NCBI GenBank assembly: GCA_018366195.1
Contig: JAGZIN010000007.1
Coordinates: 1-64,000 of the forward strand
Reading direction: 5' to 3'
DNA from: Butyricicoccus pullicaecorum
GTDB taxonomy: Bacteria > Bacillota > Clostridia > Oscillospirales > Butyricicoccaceae
Length of the DNA: 64,000 nt
Below, one piece after another: positions 1 to 8,484 of the stretch. The translations under genes were made by a program, and so were the position numbers. Position 1 is the first letter of the stretch, and each line of letters begins with the position of its first letter. The notes under the pieces were generated by a model. It was not told the origin of the DNA. It worked only from the letters and a program-made list of their open reading frames with translations, and searched no databases.

Positions 1-91
1 TTCTTTATTATAGCAAAAGGAGTTTTTATTTCTTCATCTTCGGCAATAGCCTTTTTTTGAACCACTCGCCTAGCGAGTGGTTTTACATCAC
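1..91. repeat. AT-rich window edge with a perfect palindrome (hairpin)
   Basis: Positions 62-69 and 72-79 form an 8-bp stem with a tiny loop, followed on the plus strand by TTTT. It could be the terminator of a plus-strand gene entering from the left: frame 1 is open from base 1 to a TGA at 58-60, giving 19 residues that I do not recognise. The outer edge (TTGAACCACTCG on the plus strand, CGAGTGGTTCAA on the minus) also resembles the subterminal hairpins of IS200/IS605-type elements and shares GAGTGGTTCA with the scar near 24.55 kb. The three readings cannot be separated here. Confidence 0.4.
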
Positions 92-122
92 AAAAAGAGA
101 GGAACGAAATCGTTCCTCTCTT
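92..122 (-). terminator. Rho-independent terminator of rplS
   Basis: Stem 95-107 pairs with 110-122 (a 13-bp arm with a very short loop). On the minus strand it is followed by a run of T (complement of 92-96). It lies 14 bases after the rplS stop. Confidence 0.85.
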
Positions 123-135
123 TCGATGCAAGTTC

Positions 136-477
136 TTAAACCTTTTCTGCAACCTTTGCAGCCTTACCAACGCGGCCACGCAGATAGTACAGCTTTGCAC
201 GGCGAACCTTACCATTGCGTACCACTTCGAACTTTGCAATGTTCGGGGAGTGTACCGGGAAGGTCTTTTCCACGCCAACGCCATAGGAAATACGGCGAAC
301 GGTTACAGTCTTGTTGATACCAGCGTGCTTCATTGCAATGATGATGCCTTCAAACACCTGAATACGCTCACGGTTGCCCTCCTTGATTTTTGCGTGTACC
401 TTTATGGTATCGCCAATCTTGAGCTCGGGCAGGTCGCTCTTGAGCTGCTGCTCAGACAGAACTTTTACTAAATCCAT
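136..477 (-). CDS. rplS: 50S ribosomal protein L19
   Basis: L19 is a structural protein of the large ribosomal subunit and lies at the interface with the 30S subunit. The 113-residue product has the normal length. It shows the family pattern throughout: the N-terminal helix, the SH3-like barrel with KIGDTIKVHAKIKEG, the segment RIQVFEGIIIA, and the basic tail RRAKLYYLRGRVGKAAK. The gene stands alone here, with its own promoter, a leader and a terminator. In many Firmicutes rplS sits next to trmD and before lepB-ylqF-rnhB. In this genome those three are together about 31 kb away, so the ancestral cluster has been split. Confidence 0.97.
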   Translation of the reverse strand: MDLVKVLSEQQLKSDLPELKIGDTIKVHAKIKEGNRERIQVFEGIIIAMKHAGINKTVTVRRISYGVGVEKTFPVHSPNIAKFEVVRNGKVRRAKLYYLRGRVGKAAKVAEKV

Positions 478-568
478 CTTTCAGTCTTCCTTTCATACTG
501 GATATTCATGACCTATCTTGATATTAAGGCTATCGGATAGCCGGTAGGCAGCGGAATGTCCGTTGTTC
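478..568 (-). ncRNA. Probable L19 leader (autoregulatory 5' UTR of rplS)
   Basis: About 90 bases lie between the predicted transcription start and the rplS start. On the minus strand they contain GGACATTCCGCTGCC and a hairpin GGCTAT-CCG-ATAGCC (complement of 527-541). Firmicutes rplS genes are known to have a conserved L19 leader at which the protein represses its own synthesis. The position and the GGACATTCCGCTG block agree with my memory of that family, but I could not align it to a covariance model. Confidence 0.55.
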
Positions 569-574
569 TGCATT

Positions 575-603
575 ATTCTACCATACCTAGCATCTATCCG
601 CAA
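575..603 (-). promoter_or_regulatory. SigA-type promoter of rplS
   Basis: Minus strand: -35 TTGCGG (598-603), 17-base spacer, -10 TAGAAT (575-580). Pattern only. Confidence 0.7.
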
Positions 604-663
604 GTATTTTTTTCATTCTTCCTGTAAATTTTTCTTCATATTTTTTGTATTTTTACAGCATAC

Positions 664-692
664 TGTACAAATGCCGAAAAATCAGATATAAT
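664..692 (+). promoter_or_regulatory. SigA-type promoter of the GH13 gene
   Basis: TGTACA at 664-669, 17-base spacer, consensus TATAAT at 687-692. The -35 is weak (4 of 6). Confidence 0.6.
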
Positions 693-736
693 AATACAAG
701 CAAACCCAATTCAAACAGCAAAGGAGCTTGTATCGT

Positions 737-2047
737 ATGTGGGCATATGAAAGTGTTTTTTATCAAATCTATCCGCTTGGCTTGTGCGGTGCGCCGCGTG
801 TCAACGATGGTGTCCTCGCCAGCCGCATCAGCAAAATCAATGACTGGATTCCACATATCCAATCTCTGGGTGCAAATGCCCTTTATTTTTCTCCGGTCTT
901 TGAATCGGACAGCCATGGCTATGATACACGCGATTTCCGTCTAATCGACCGCCGGCTGGGTTCCAATGACGATTTTTCTTCAGTCTGTGCCCATCTGCAT
1001 AAAAACGGGATTCGCGTCATTTTAGACGGCGTGTTCAATCACGTCGGACGTGGCTTCTGGGCGTTTGAAGATGTTCGGGCGAACAAATGGGACTCTCCCT
1101 ATAAAGATTGGTTTCATATCCATTTCGATGGCAATTCCAACTACAATGACGGGTTTTGGTACGAAGGCTGGGAGGGTCACTTTGAACTGGTCAAACTCAA
1201 TCTGCAAAATCCGGCTGTCGTTCAGCACATCTTCGACTGTATCCGCGGCTGGGTCGAAACCTTCGATATCGACGGACTGCGCCTTGATGTTGCCTACTGC
1301 CTGCCGCCCGAGTTCCTGCGCCAGCTTCGTTCTTTCTGTGATACGCTGAAACCGGACTTCCTGCTGCTTGGCGAAATGCTTCATGGAGACTATAACCAGC
1401 GCGTTGGAGAGGGTATGCTTCATTCCTGCACAAACTATGAATGTTATAAAGGTCTGTACTCCTCCCTGAATTCCATGAACCTATTTGAAATCACCCATTC
1501 CCTGCTGCGCCAGTTTGGACCGGAAAACTGGACACTCTACAAAGGAAAGCACCTTTTGAGCTTTGTGGACAATCATGATGTCACGCGTGCCGCGTCCATC
1601 TTGAACAATCCCAAGCATCTGCCTCTCCTGTATGGTATGCTGTTCGGTATGCCGGGAATCCCCTGTGTATATTATGGCAGCGAATGGGGTCTCACAGGAA
1701 AAAAAGAGGACGGCGATGACGCACTGCGTCCTGCCATCGAAGCACCCATCGAAAACGAACTGACAGCATGGATTGCCAAGCTTGCAGCCGCACATAAAAA
1801 CTCCAAGGCACTGTGCTACGGAGATTTCAAACAGCTTGTTTTGACCAACCGGCAATGTATCTGGGAGCGCGTGACAGATGGTGAGCGCGTACTCATTGCC
1901 ATCAATGCAGATGACCAGCCCTATACCGCACATTTTGATGCGCGCTGCGGACGTGCCACCGATTTGATTACCGGACAACCGCACGACTTCGGCGGCGGCT
2001 CCGAGCTGCCCCCCTACTCGGTGGCATATTGGAAAACCGAATGTTGA
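737..2047 (+). CDS. Cytoplasmic GH13 alpha-amylase-family glycosidase
   Basis: This is a retaining alpha-glucan-active enzyme of the clan GH13 barrel type, 436 residues. The conserved regions are visible: region I DGVFNHVG; region II GLRLDVAY with the nucleophile Asp184; region III LLGEML with the acid Glu213; region IV FVDNHD with His280-Asp281. The start is ATG 737, because AAGGAG at 721-726 is ten bases upstream; a TTG at 728 is too close to that site. There is no signal peptide, so it acts inside the cell, probably on imported maltodextrins or related oligosaccharides. The exact substrate (neopullulanase, maltodextrinase or other) cannot be told. It is a single-gene unit divergent from rplS, with its own promoter and terminator. 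Confidence 0.9.
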   Translation: MWAYESVFYQIYPLGLCGAPRVNDGVLASRISKINDWIPHIQSLGANALYFSPVFESDSHGYDTRDFRLIDRRLGSNDDFSSVCAHLHKNGIRVILDGVFNHVGRGFWAFEDVRANKWDSPYKDWFHIHFDGNSNYNDGFWYEGWEGHFELVKLNLQNPAVVQHIFDCIRGWVETFDIDGLRLDVAYCLPPEFLRQLRSFCDTLKPDFLLLGEMLHGDYNQRVGEGMLHSCTNYECYKGLYSSLNSMNLFEITHSLLRQFGPENWTLYKGKHLLSFVDNHDVTRAASILNNPKHLPLLYGMLFGMPGIPCVYYGSEWGLTGKKEDGDDALRPAIEAPIENELTAWIAKLAAAHKNSKALCYGDFKQLVLTNRQCIWERVTDGERVLIAINADDQPYTAHFDARCGRATDLITGQPHDFGGGSELPPYSVAYWKTEC

Positions 2048-2068
2048 TGCACCTCTGAAAGAAATTAG

Positions 2069-2107
2069 AAAACTCCTTGATGTGTAAAACATCAAGGAGT
2101 TTTCTTT
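2069..2107. terminator. Bidirectional terminator between GH13 gene and SLH protein gene
   Basis: Arms 2069-2082 and 2090-2103 pair over 14 bases (AAAACTCCTTGATG with its complement). T-rich sequence follows on both strands, so it can serve both converging genes. Confidence 0.85.
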
Positions 2108-2141
2108 TCACTCATTTTTTAGACAATAATTTGATTCGAAA

Positions 2142-5123
2142 TCAAACCAAAGTAACAGTTCCCTTTCCATCATCAGCAACTTGAATGTTCTTGGTGATTT
2201 TACCTTTATCAAGTGTGATTTCTACTGTGTACTCTCCCGGCTTTAAGGAAGTATTTATCAAGGAAACAATATGATCTTCGGGTTTATCACTAGAACATGC
2301 TACACTTATTTTTTGATAGCCAGAAATTGTCTGTCCATTTCCTGTAATTCGAATATCAGTATTACCAAACAAACCGAATCCAGTTTCATTTTTATTCATT
2401 GTAATGGTCAGTTCATGACCGGTTCCATACATACCGCCCCGATCCTGTATTTCACCAGTGATGTTCACAATTTCATATTCTCCCTGCTCCGGCTCAGGTT
2501 CTGGAGCCACTACCGTTTCCGGAATCTCATAGTAATCAAAAGTACCCTGATTTCCCTTTTCGTCCTCTGTGACAAAGCAGAAATACAGTTTTTTCTCATC
2601 GACTACTTCGGCGGGAATCTCAAAATCAAAATATTGTGTGCCCTCTGTGATGTCCTTTTTCTGTCCATCGCTGACAACCAGATTCGGGTCCTTGGGCTTG
2701 CTGTCTCCGGCGCCAAAATCACTGCCCTTCATCACCTTCCAGTAAACCTGACCTGCTTCCGAGGACTTAAAGTTCACCTGTGCTGTATTCTTTTCGGTTC
2801 GGGTAATTTTAACAGCCGTAAAGTTTGGAGCTGTGAAATCTACAAAGAAGCGATGGGTGTCCTTTCCATCTGCAAAGGTAATGGTGCAGGTGAAATGGTT
2901 ATTATCCTGCGGCATGTAGCCATCTTTCATGTATACCTTATAGTTCTGGTTGTCATCTGTCTCTACACGCTTGAGCTTCATCGTGCCCTGTGCCGGACAA
3001 GTAAACTCGAACTGGTCAACCGTAAGTGTCTGTCCGGTTGGCTTGTCCAAACGTACCTCGAAGTAAACCAGCTCGCCTGTCATTTCTGCGCCCGGAATCT
3101 TATGTGCTTCCGCAGATGTAATTTGAACATCACTGGCTTCTGGCTTTTCTGCCGGAGTGCCTGCAATCTCCACCAGCTTGACTGGTGTCACCTTTTCGTC
3201 AATGCCCTTTGCCACATAATACATGGAATAGGCAGTATCCGGCTTCAGTCCTGTCAGGGTAACGGTATTGCTGTGCAGCTTCATTTCCTGCTGGTTGCCG
3301 CTTGCCATAACCTCCTCAGCGGTTGGCTCTCCATTTGCCGCTCTGCGGAAGCGTGTGCTTGGCTTTTCCTGAAGAATCCAATAGAACGTACCTGATGTAT
3401 CGGAAACATAGGAGAAAGTTGCCTCATCTGCCGCAGTACGCACGGCCTCTGTGGAGGTCAGCTCCGGGCAGTCATACTTGCTGACAAAATCATAGGTCAG
3501 CAGGGTCTGGTCGTCCAAAAGGATTCCCAGCTGATAGGTATTGTCGTTATAGTATGCTGTGCTGAGGTCATAGACGCGATTGTCCGTGGTTTTTACATTC
3601 ACAATGGTCATATCGCTGCCGCCGCCCGTACAAATAATGGAGAACTGATCCTGCCGCAAAGCGGTGTCGGTTGCACGGTTCAGGGTAACCCGTACCAGTC
3701 CATTCTTGACAGACTCTACACGCTCAATTTCCAGCTTATCCGGTGCAGACGGACGATTTGGCTTGGACGGACGGTTGTTATTGGAAGAGGAAGAACCGCT
3801 GCTGCTCGAATTGTTCTTGGAAGGTGTGGAGTTGATAGAACTGCCAGACGGAACCTTTTGTCCGCCCGCTGTAATACCGGTAGTTCCCTTTGCAGCCTTG
3901 ACAACGGTTCCCTTGGTATCCACAGAAATATCATCTGCATTCGCCTTTACGGTGCTGACCTTACCGTCACCGGAAATGTCCGCGCCCTCAGCCTTGATAT
4001 CCATGGTTTGAACCACTGCTCCCTTATCTACGGACAGCTGGGTATTCTTTGCGTCCTGTGCAACCTCGACGTTCTTAATTTGGCTGCTTCCTGACAGGGT
4101 AACTGCCGCATCGGGCGCAGTTACCCTAACGGTTCCGATTTTTGCATCTTGTGCCGTCAGCTTACTGGAGCCTGCAACCGTAACACTGGATACATCACCT
4201 GCTACAATTGCCTCCGCTGCCTTCTCTCCCACTTTGACGTGCTCTACCTTGGCATCTTTTCCGTCCACAGAAAGACGAACGGCTGCGCCATCGCGCTCCA
4301 TCACAACGGTTCCCAGCACAGATTTTCCAGCCACATGAATGGAGTTTGCACCGCCGCCGCGAATCAGCACACGACCCTTGACAACCACGTTTTCAAGGGT
4401 CACATCGCCGTCCTGTACGCCCTCTGACAGAATCAAATCTCCGGCAATCGTCATGTCCTTCAGGCTGACGTCCTGTGTGTTGACCACAACGGTGCCGTCA
4501 GCAGACTCGGAAAAGCTGCCTGCATTCGGATAATATCCGGTCAGGATATGGTTCAGAATCGCCACGGTTTCTGCACGTGTGATTGGCTCTTTGGGACGGA
4601 ATGGCTCTGTCCCGCTCACATAGCCCTTTTCAATAAAAGCCGAAACAGTATCTGCTGCCCAACCGGCAATGCCGCCTGCATCTGGCACATGAATTGCCTC
4701 TACATTGATTGTTTCAATGTCAAATGCACGCGCCATCATAACGACAGCTTCCTCTCTGGAAATGGCGTCATTGGGACGAACCTTTCCATCGGCTCCCTGC
4801 AAAACACCTGCACGTCCAGCCTTTAAGATGGCATCTGTATAGAATGCCTGTCCCAAATCACTGAAATAATTGTCTGCACGGTTCTGGTAACGCATAACAT
4901 GATCCAAAACCACCGCCATTTCCCCACGGGTAATGGTATCGTCTGGTCGGAACTGTCCTCCAAACCCATTGACGATTTGATAGCCCTGCATACGGTCAAT
5001 TGCAGCCTGCGCCCAATGTCCGTTTGTGTCTTGGAAAGCAGCCTGTGCTGATGACGGCGCTCCCGCAAGCAGCAGTGTGCATAGTCCTGCCATGGTAGAC
5101 AGAACAACCTTGTTTGTTTTCAT
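2142..5123 (-). CDS. SLH-domain surface protein with beta-solenoid and Ig-like repeats
   Basis: This is a 993-residue exported wall protein. A signal peptide spans about residues 1-29. Three SLH domains follow (about 30-195; each begins F-D-hydrophilic-W and contains a RP-ND/D-ITR-E motif), which in this family bind pyruvylated secondary wall polymer. Residues ~205-410 are short repeats of the type LEN-VVVKGRVLIRGGG, typical of a right-handed beta-helix. A Ser/Asn/Pro linker (about 412-450) leads to several beta-sandwich (Ig/Fn3-like) modules to the end. No catalytic domain is recognised, so an adhesin or structural role is the inference. ATG 5123 starts a clean signal peptide; an in-frame GTG at 5135 is possible. 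Confidence 0.85.
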   Translation of the reverse strand: MKTNKVVLSTMAGLCTLLLAGAPSSAQAAFQDTNGHWAQAAIDRMQGYQIVNGFGGQFRPDDTITRGEMAVVLDHVMRYQNRADNYFSDLGQAFYTDAILKAGRAGVLQGADGKVRPNDAISREEAVVMMARAFDIETINVEAIHVPDAGGIAGWAADTVSAFIEKGYVSGTEPFRPKEPITRAETVAILNHILTGYYPNAGSFSESADGTVVVNTQDVSLKDMTIAGDLILSEGVQDGDVTLENVVVKGRVLIRGGGANSIHVAGKSVLGTVVMERDGAAVRLSVDGKDAKVEHVKVGEKAAEAIVAGDVSSVTVAGSSKLTAQDAKIGTVRVTAPDAAVTLSGSSQIKNVEVAQDAKNTQLSVDKGAVVQTMDIKAEGADISGDGKVSTVKANADDISVDTKGTVVKAAKGTTGITAGGQKVPSGSSINSTPSKNNSSSSGSSSSNNNRPSKPNRPSAPDKLEIERVESVKNGLVRVTLNRATDTALRQDQFSIICTGGGSDMTIVNVKTTDNRVYDLSTAYYNDNTYQLGILLDDQTLLTYDFVSKYDCPELTSTEAVRTAADEATFSYVSDTSGTFYWILQEKPSTRFRRAANGEPTAEEVMASGNQQEMKLHSNTVTLTGLKPDTAYSMYYVAKGIDEKVTPVKLVEIAGTPAEKPEASDVQITSAEAHKIPGAEMTGELVYFEVRLDKPTGQTLTVDQFEFTCPAQGTMKLKRVETDDNQNYKVYMKDGYMPQDNNHFTCTITFADGKDTHRFFVDFTAPNFTAVKITRTEKNTAQVNFKSSEAGQVYWKVMKGSDFGAGDSKPKDPNLVVSDGQKKDITEGTQYFDFEIPAEVVDEKKLYFCFVTEDEKGNQGTFDYYEIPETVVAPEPEPEQGEYEIVNITGEIQDRGGMYGTGHELTITMNKNETGFGLFGNTDIRITGNGQTISGYQKISVACSSDKPEDHIVSLINTSLKPGEYTVEITLDKGKITKNIQVADDGKGTVTLV

Positions 5124-5140
5124 TTTACCGCCCACTTTCT

Positions 5141-5159
5141 TTATCCATAAAATGGATAA
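5141..5159. repeat. Perfect palindrome in the leader of the SLH protein gene
   Basis: TTATCCAT-AAA-ATGGATAA lies about ten bases after the predicted transcription start and 18 bases before the ATG. It could be a repressor operator or a 5' UTR hairpin. Confidence 0.5.
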
Positions 5160-5174
5160 TCATTCTCTATTTTC

Positions 5175-5203
5175 ATTATACAGACTTTCCCACGATTTGT
5201 ATA
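5175..5203 (-). promoter_or_regulatory. SigA-type promoter of the SLH protein gene
   Basis: Minus strand: TATACA (198-203 of the 5.0-kb block, i.e. 5198-5203), 17-base spacer, consensus TATAAT (5175-5180). Confidence 0.65.
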
Positions 5204-5231
5204 GGATTTTACCACAAATTTTTCAACAAAT

Positions 5232-7058
5232 TTATGATTTTTCTTTTGGTTGTTTTCGTTTGTATGCCGAAATGCAATCCAAAAATGCCGCTCCATATCG
5301 TTTGACCTTGTACGCAGGGATACCGCCAATCCGTTCCAGCTCCTCCATCGTGCGCGGCAAGCGTCTGCACATTTCTCGGAGGATTGCATCAGAAAAAATC
5401 GAAAAGGGCGGAACCCCTGCTCGCTTTGCCAATCGGCTGCATGTTTGCTGCAAGGCTTTGAACAAGCCCTCCTCGATTTCTCCCGACTGAGACGGGACTC
5501 CCGACTTTGGCACCTTCACCGAAAATGGCAAATGCTTTTTGATGATATCCCCCGAACGTGCGCTCAGCTGAATGATTGGCAAATCGTCCGAGCGACAGGT
5601 CAAATATCCCTGTGCAATCAGGCAGTCCAGAAGATACCGAATCTGATAGGCCGAGCTGTTTTGCATCACCCCGAAGGTGGACAGGCGGTCGAAGCCCGAT
5701 TCCTCCACCCGCTCCGTGCGCTCCCCGCGCAAAATCTCAATCAAAAAATGCTTTCCTACGGCGCGTCCCCGCTGATTGAGCCGGAACACACAGGACACTA
5801 TTTTCTGTGCATCAATCGTCTGTTCCTTCCATTCCCAATGTACGCCGCAGTTTGCACAGCCTCCGCAATAGGAGGGCGCTGACTCTCCAAAATAATGTAA
5901 AATCGCAGCACGCAGACAATCGGTTGTCTGCGTGTACCACCACATACGGCGCAGGCGCTCCAAATCCCTCTGTAAAATATGGGCGCGTGTCTGCTCGTCC
6001 AAATCCTCTGCCAGCGTCCGATTGTTTTGAATTAAAAACCGGCACAAGCGCAAATCTGAACCATCAAAATACAAAATGCAATCAGCTTGTCTGCCATCAC
6101 GCCCTGCACGTCCCGCTTCCTGATAATAGCTCTCAAGGTCTGTCGGCATATTATAATGAATGACAAACGACACATTCGGCTTATCAATGCCCATGCCAAA
6201 AGCGTTGGTTGCCACCAGAATCGGAACCTTATCATATAGGAAATCGTTCTGTGCCTGCTTTCGGGTCTGCGCATCTAATCCCGCATGATACCGCGCTGCC
6301 CGCAGCCCCCGCCGACGCAGGACCCCATAAACATCATCGACCAGCTTTCGGGTCAGACAATAGACAATCCCGCTCTGTTCTGTGCGCTGAGCCAGTTCCG
6401 CCAAAAGTGCCGCTGTCTTATCGGTTGGCTCACGGACAAAAAAACGCAGATTGGGTCTATCAAATCCTGAAACCAATACGAACGGGTCTTGCAGTCCCAA
6501 AAGCCGAATGATATCCTGCCGCACCCGCTTGGTTGCGGTCGCGGTAAACGCACAGACGGGCGGACGATTCGGAAGTTCCTGCAAAAATTCCGCAATATGC
6601 AGATAACTTGGGCGAAAATCCTGCCCCCATTGGGAAATACAATGTGCCTCATCTACCGATACCAGCGCCAGAGGCAGCTCCTTGCAAAACGCACGAAATC
6701 CGGATATCTCAAGGCGCTCAGGGGCGATATATAAAAACTGATATCTTCCAGCTCGGACAGCCTGTAAAATCTGTGTGCGTTCTGCCTGACTCTGCGCACT
6801 CGTCAGACAGGCGGCTGGGATTCCAGCGCTTTGCAGCGTGCGCACCTGGTCCTGCATGAGCGAAATCAGCGGCGAAATCACCAGCGCAACCCCTTGCCGT
6901 GCCAGTGCCGGAACCTGATAGCAAACGGACTTTCCTGCTCCCGTCGGCATGACCCCCAAGGTGTCCTGTCCATTCAAAATCCGCATCACAATCGGCTTCT
7001 GGTTGTCTCGAAATGTATCATATCCAAAAAAGCGTTTCAGGATATCCTCTGGTGTCAT
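5232..7058 (-). CDS. recQ: ATP-dependent DNA helicase RecQ
   Basis: A 3'-5' DNA helicase of recombination and fork repair, 608 residues. Order of domains: helicase N-terminal lobe with Walker A MPTGAGKS (Lys43), VDEAHCISQWG and FTATAT; C-terminal lobe with YYQEAGRAGRDG; a RecQ zinc-binding segment with the YFGE...CGGCANCG cysteines; a winged-helix region; and an HRDC-like C-terminus (about 535-600). The start is the ATG at 7058, preceded by AGGAGG at eight bases. A longer frame extends upstream but has no ribosome site and is not conserved-looking. A terminator-like hairpin separates it from the threonine aldolase gene, so read-through or a promoter in the short gap must serve it. Confidence 0.95.
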   Translation of the reverse strand: MTPEDILKRFFGYDTFRDNQKPIVMRILNGQDTLGVMPTGAGKSVCYQVPALARQGVALVISPLISLMQDQVRTLQSAGIPAACLTSAQSQAERTQILQAVRAGRYQFLYIAPERLEISGFRAFCKELPLALVSVDEAHCISQWGQDFRPSYLHIAEFLQELPNRPPVCAFTATATKRVRQDIIRLLGLQDPFVLVSGFDRPNLRFFVREPTDKTAALLAELAQRTEQSGIVYCLTRKLVDDVYGVLRRRGLRAARYHAGLDAQTRKQAQNDFLYDKVPILVATNAFGMGIDKPNVSFVIHYNMPTDLESYYQEAGRAGRDGRQADCILYFDGSDLRLCRFLIQNNRTLAEDLDEQTRAHILQRDLERLRRMWWYTQTTDCLRAAILHYFGESAPSYCGGCANCGVHWEWKEQTIDAQKIVSCVFRLNQRGRAVGKHFLIEILRGERTERVEESGFDRLSTFGVMQNSSAYQIRYLLDCLIAQGYLTCRSDDLPIIQLSARSGDIIKKHLPFSVKVPKSGVPSQSGEIEEGLFKALQQTCSRLAKRAGVPPFSIFSDAILREMCRRLPRTMEELERIGGIPAYKVKRYGAAFLDCISAYKRKQPKEKS

Positions 7059-7082
7059 CGGTCTGTCCTCCTCATCATACAG

Positions 7083-7116
7083 AAAAACAGCCGCTCGGTA
7101 ACACCGAACGGCGGCT
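7083..7116 (-). terminator. Terminator after the threonine aldolase operon
   Basis: Arms 7089-7099 and 7104-7116 pair (AGCCGCTCGGT with its near complement). A T run follows on both strands, so it can act in both directions. Confidence 0.7.
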
Positions 7117-7123
7117 TCTTTTT

Positions 7124-8137
7124 TCAAAGCAGTGCGAGCATGGCATCTACATCTTCTGACTTTGTCGCCCATGAGGTCACAAAGCGAACAACATCATGTG
7201 TTTTGTCCCACTTTTGGCTGAACTCAAATGCAGCTTCGGTCGTCAAATCAAAAATCTGGTCTTTGCTCAAAATCGCAAAAATCTGGTTGGTGGTTGCCGG
7301 ATAGGCAAGCTCATAGCCCTTTGCCAGCAATCCGTCCCGCAGGCGTGCCGCCATCGCATTGGCATGACGCCCAAGCGTAAAATACAGGTCTCCAGTAAAC
7401 AGCCCCTCAAACTGCATACCCAGAAGCCAGCCCTTTGCAAGCATTGCACCCTGATTTTTCATCATATAGCGAAAATCCGGCTTGAGTGCATCATTGACCA
7501 GCACAAGGGCTTCGCCAAACAGCGCACCATTCTTCGTGCCCCCAATATAAAACGCATCACACAGAGTTGGCAAATCTGCCGGCATCAGGTCACAATCCTC
7601 TGCCGTCAAGCCGCTTGCAAGGCGTGCACCGTCCAAATATAACAGCAAATGCTGCTCATCACAGACCGCCCGCAACAACTCCAACTCGCGCCGTGTGTAG
7701 ATGGTTCCCACCTCGGTGGACTGTGAAATATAGACCATGCGCGGCTTTACCATGTGTTCATCAGAATGGCTGCGCACCACCGCCAGAATATCCGCTGGTG
7801 TCAGCTTGCCGTCTGCCTTGGGCACCCCCAAAACCTTATGTCCGCTTCCCTCGATTGCACCGGTTTCGTGCACGTTGATATGTCCGCTCTCTGCACAAAT
7901 CACCGCTTCAAACGGGCGAAGCGCACTGGCAATCAAGGTCATATTGGTCTGTGTTCCGCCTACCAGAAAATGAACCTCCGCCGTCGGGCAGTTGAACCGC
8001 TTCTGAATCATATCTGCCGCATGCGCACAATATTCATCGGTTCCATAGCCAATCACCGGAGTGAGATTATTGATTCGCATGGCTTCCAAAATACTGGGGT
8101 GCGCACCCTCGCTGTAATCATTTCTAAAATTCAGCAT
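7124..8137 (-). CDS. ltaE: Low-specificity threonine aldolase (PLP-dependent)
   Basis: Cleaves L-threonine or L-allo-threonine to glycine and acetaldehyde in the cytoplasm. The 337 residues match the beta-eliminating-lyase/aldolase fold: FRNDYSEGAHP at the N-terminus, GGTQTN near residue 60, ISQSTEVGT around 140, the LDGARL aspartate that contacts the PLP ring nitrogen, and YIGGTKNGA with the Schiff-base lysine. Length is normal. The start has AAGGAG eleven bases upstream. It is the last gene of the aminotransferase-xth-CPCC operon and its start overlaps the end of the CPCC gene. Stereospecificity (L or L-allo) cannot be judged from sequence. Confidence 0.92.
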   Translation of the reverse strand: MLNFRNDYSEGAHPSILEAMRINNLTPVIGYGTDEYCAHAADMIQKRFNCPTAEVHFLVGGTQTNMTLIASALRPFEAVICAESGHINVHETGAIEGSGHKVLGVPKADGKLTPADILAVVRSHSDEHMVKPRMVYISQSTEVGTIYTRRELELLRAVCDEQHLLLYLDGARLASGLTAEDCDLMPADLPTLCDAFYIGGTKNGALFGEALVLVNDALKPDFRYMMKNQGAMLAKGWLLGMQFEGLFTGDLYFTLGRHANAMAARLRDGLLAKGYELAYPATTNQIFAILSKDQIFDLTTEAAFEFSQKWDKTHDVVRFVTSWATKSEDVDAMLALL

Positions 8138-8459
8138 CTTTTTGTTCTCCTTTTCTCGGTTCCATCGGGTCTATCTTTCCAAATGCGCGGAAATTCAGCC
8201 GCGCCTCCATGAGAGAAAGCCCGCCATTGGGCGCACTTTCCTGCCAGATATCTTCGAATGTGTCATCTTGCTCCCAGCCGCAAACCGGACAGATTTGTTC
8301 GTGCATACCCTCCACGAAGGTCAAAATCCCACAGACCGGACAAGCTGTCAGGGGCAGACCGGTCACTGTGTCGAATTCAGATTCCACCAGAGCAGTCTCC
8401 GGCCACACCGCTTGCAAATCCGGACGCGCATCGGCTTCGCTTTCTTCCATACCGGACAC
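8124..8459 (-). CDS. Cysteine-rich CPCC-family protein
   Basis: A small protein with two CxxC pairs: ACPVCGIL around the first and QICPVCGWEQDD around the second, then SLMEARLNFRAFG. That is the pattern of the CPCC family, thought to bind zinc; its function is not known. The start is uncertain. The frame is open from a TTG at 8498, but the best ribosome site, GGAGG at 8465-8469, points to GTG 8459 (111 residues), which avoids overlap with xth. ATGs at 8474 and 8450 are alternatives. The gene ends inside the start of the threonine aldolase gene, so the two are translationally coupled. Confidence 0.7.
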   Translation of the reverse strand: MSGMEESEADARPDLQAVWPETALVESEFDTVTGLPLTACPVCGILTFVEGMHEQICPVCGWEQDDTFEDIWQESAPNGGLSLMEARLNFRAFGKIDPMEPRKGEQKDAEF

Positions 8460-8484
8460 GGTATCCTCCGGCATGTACGGATAT

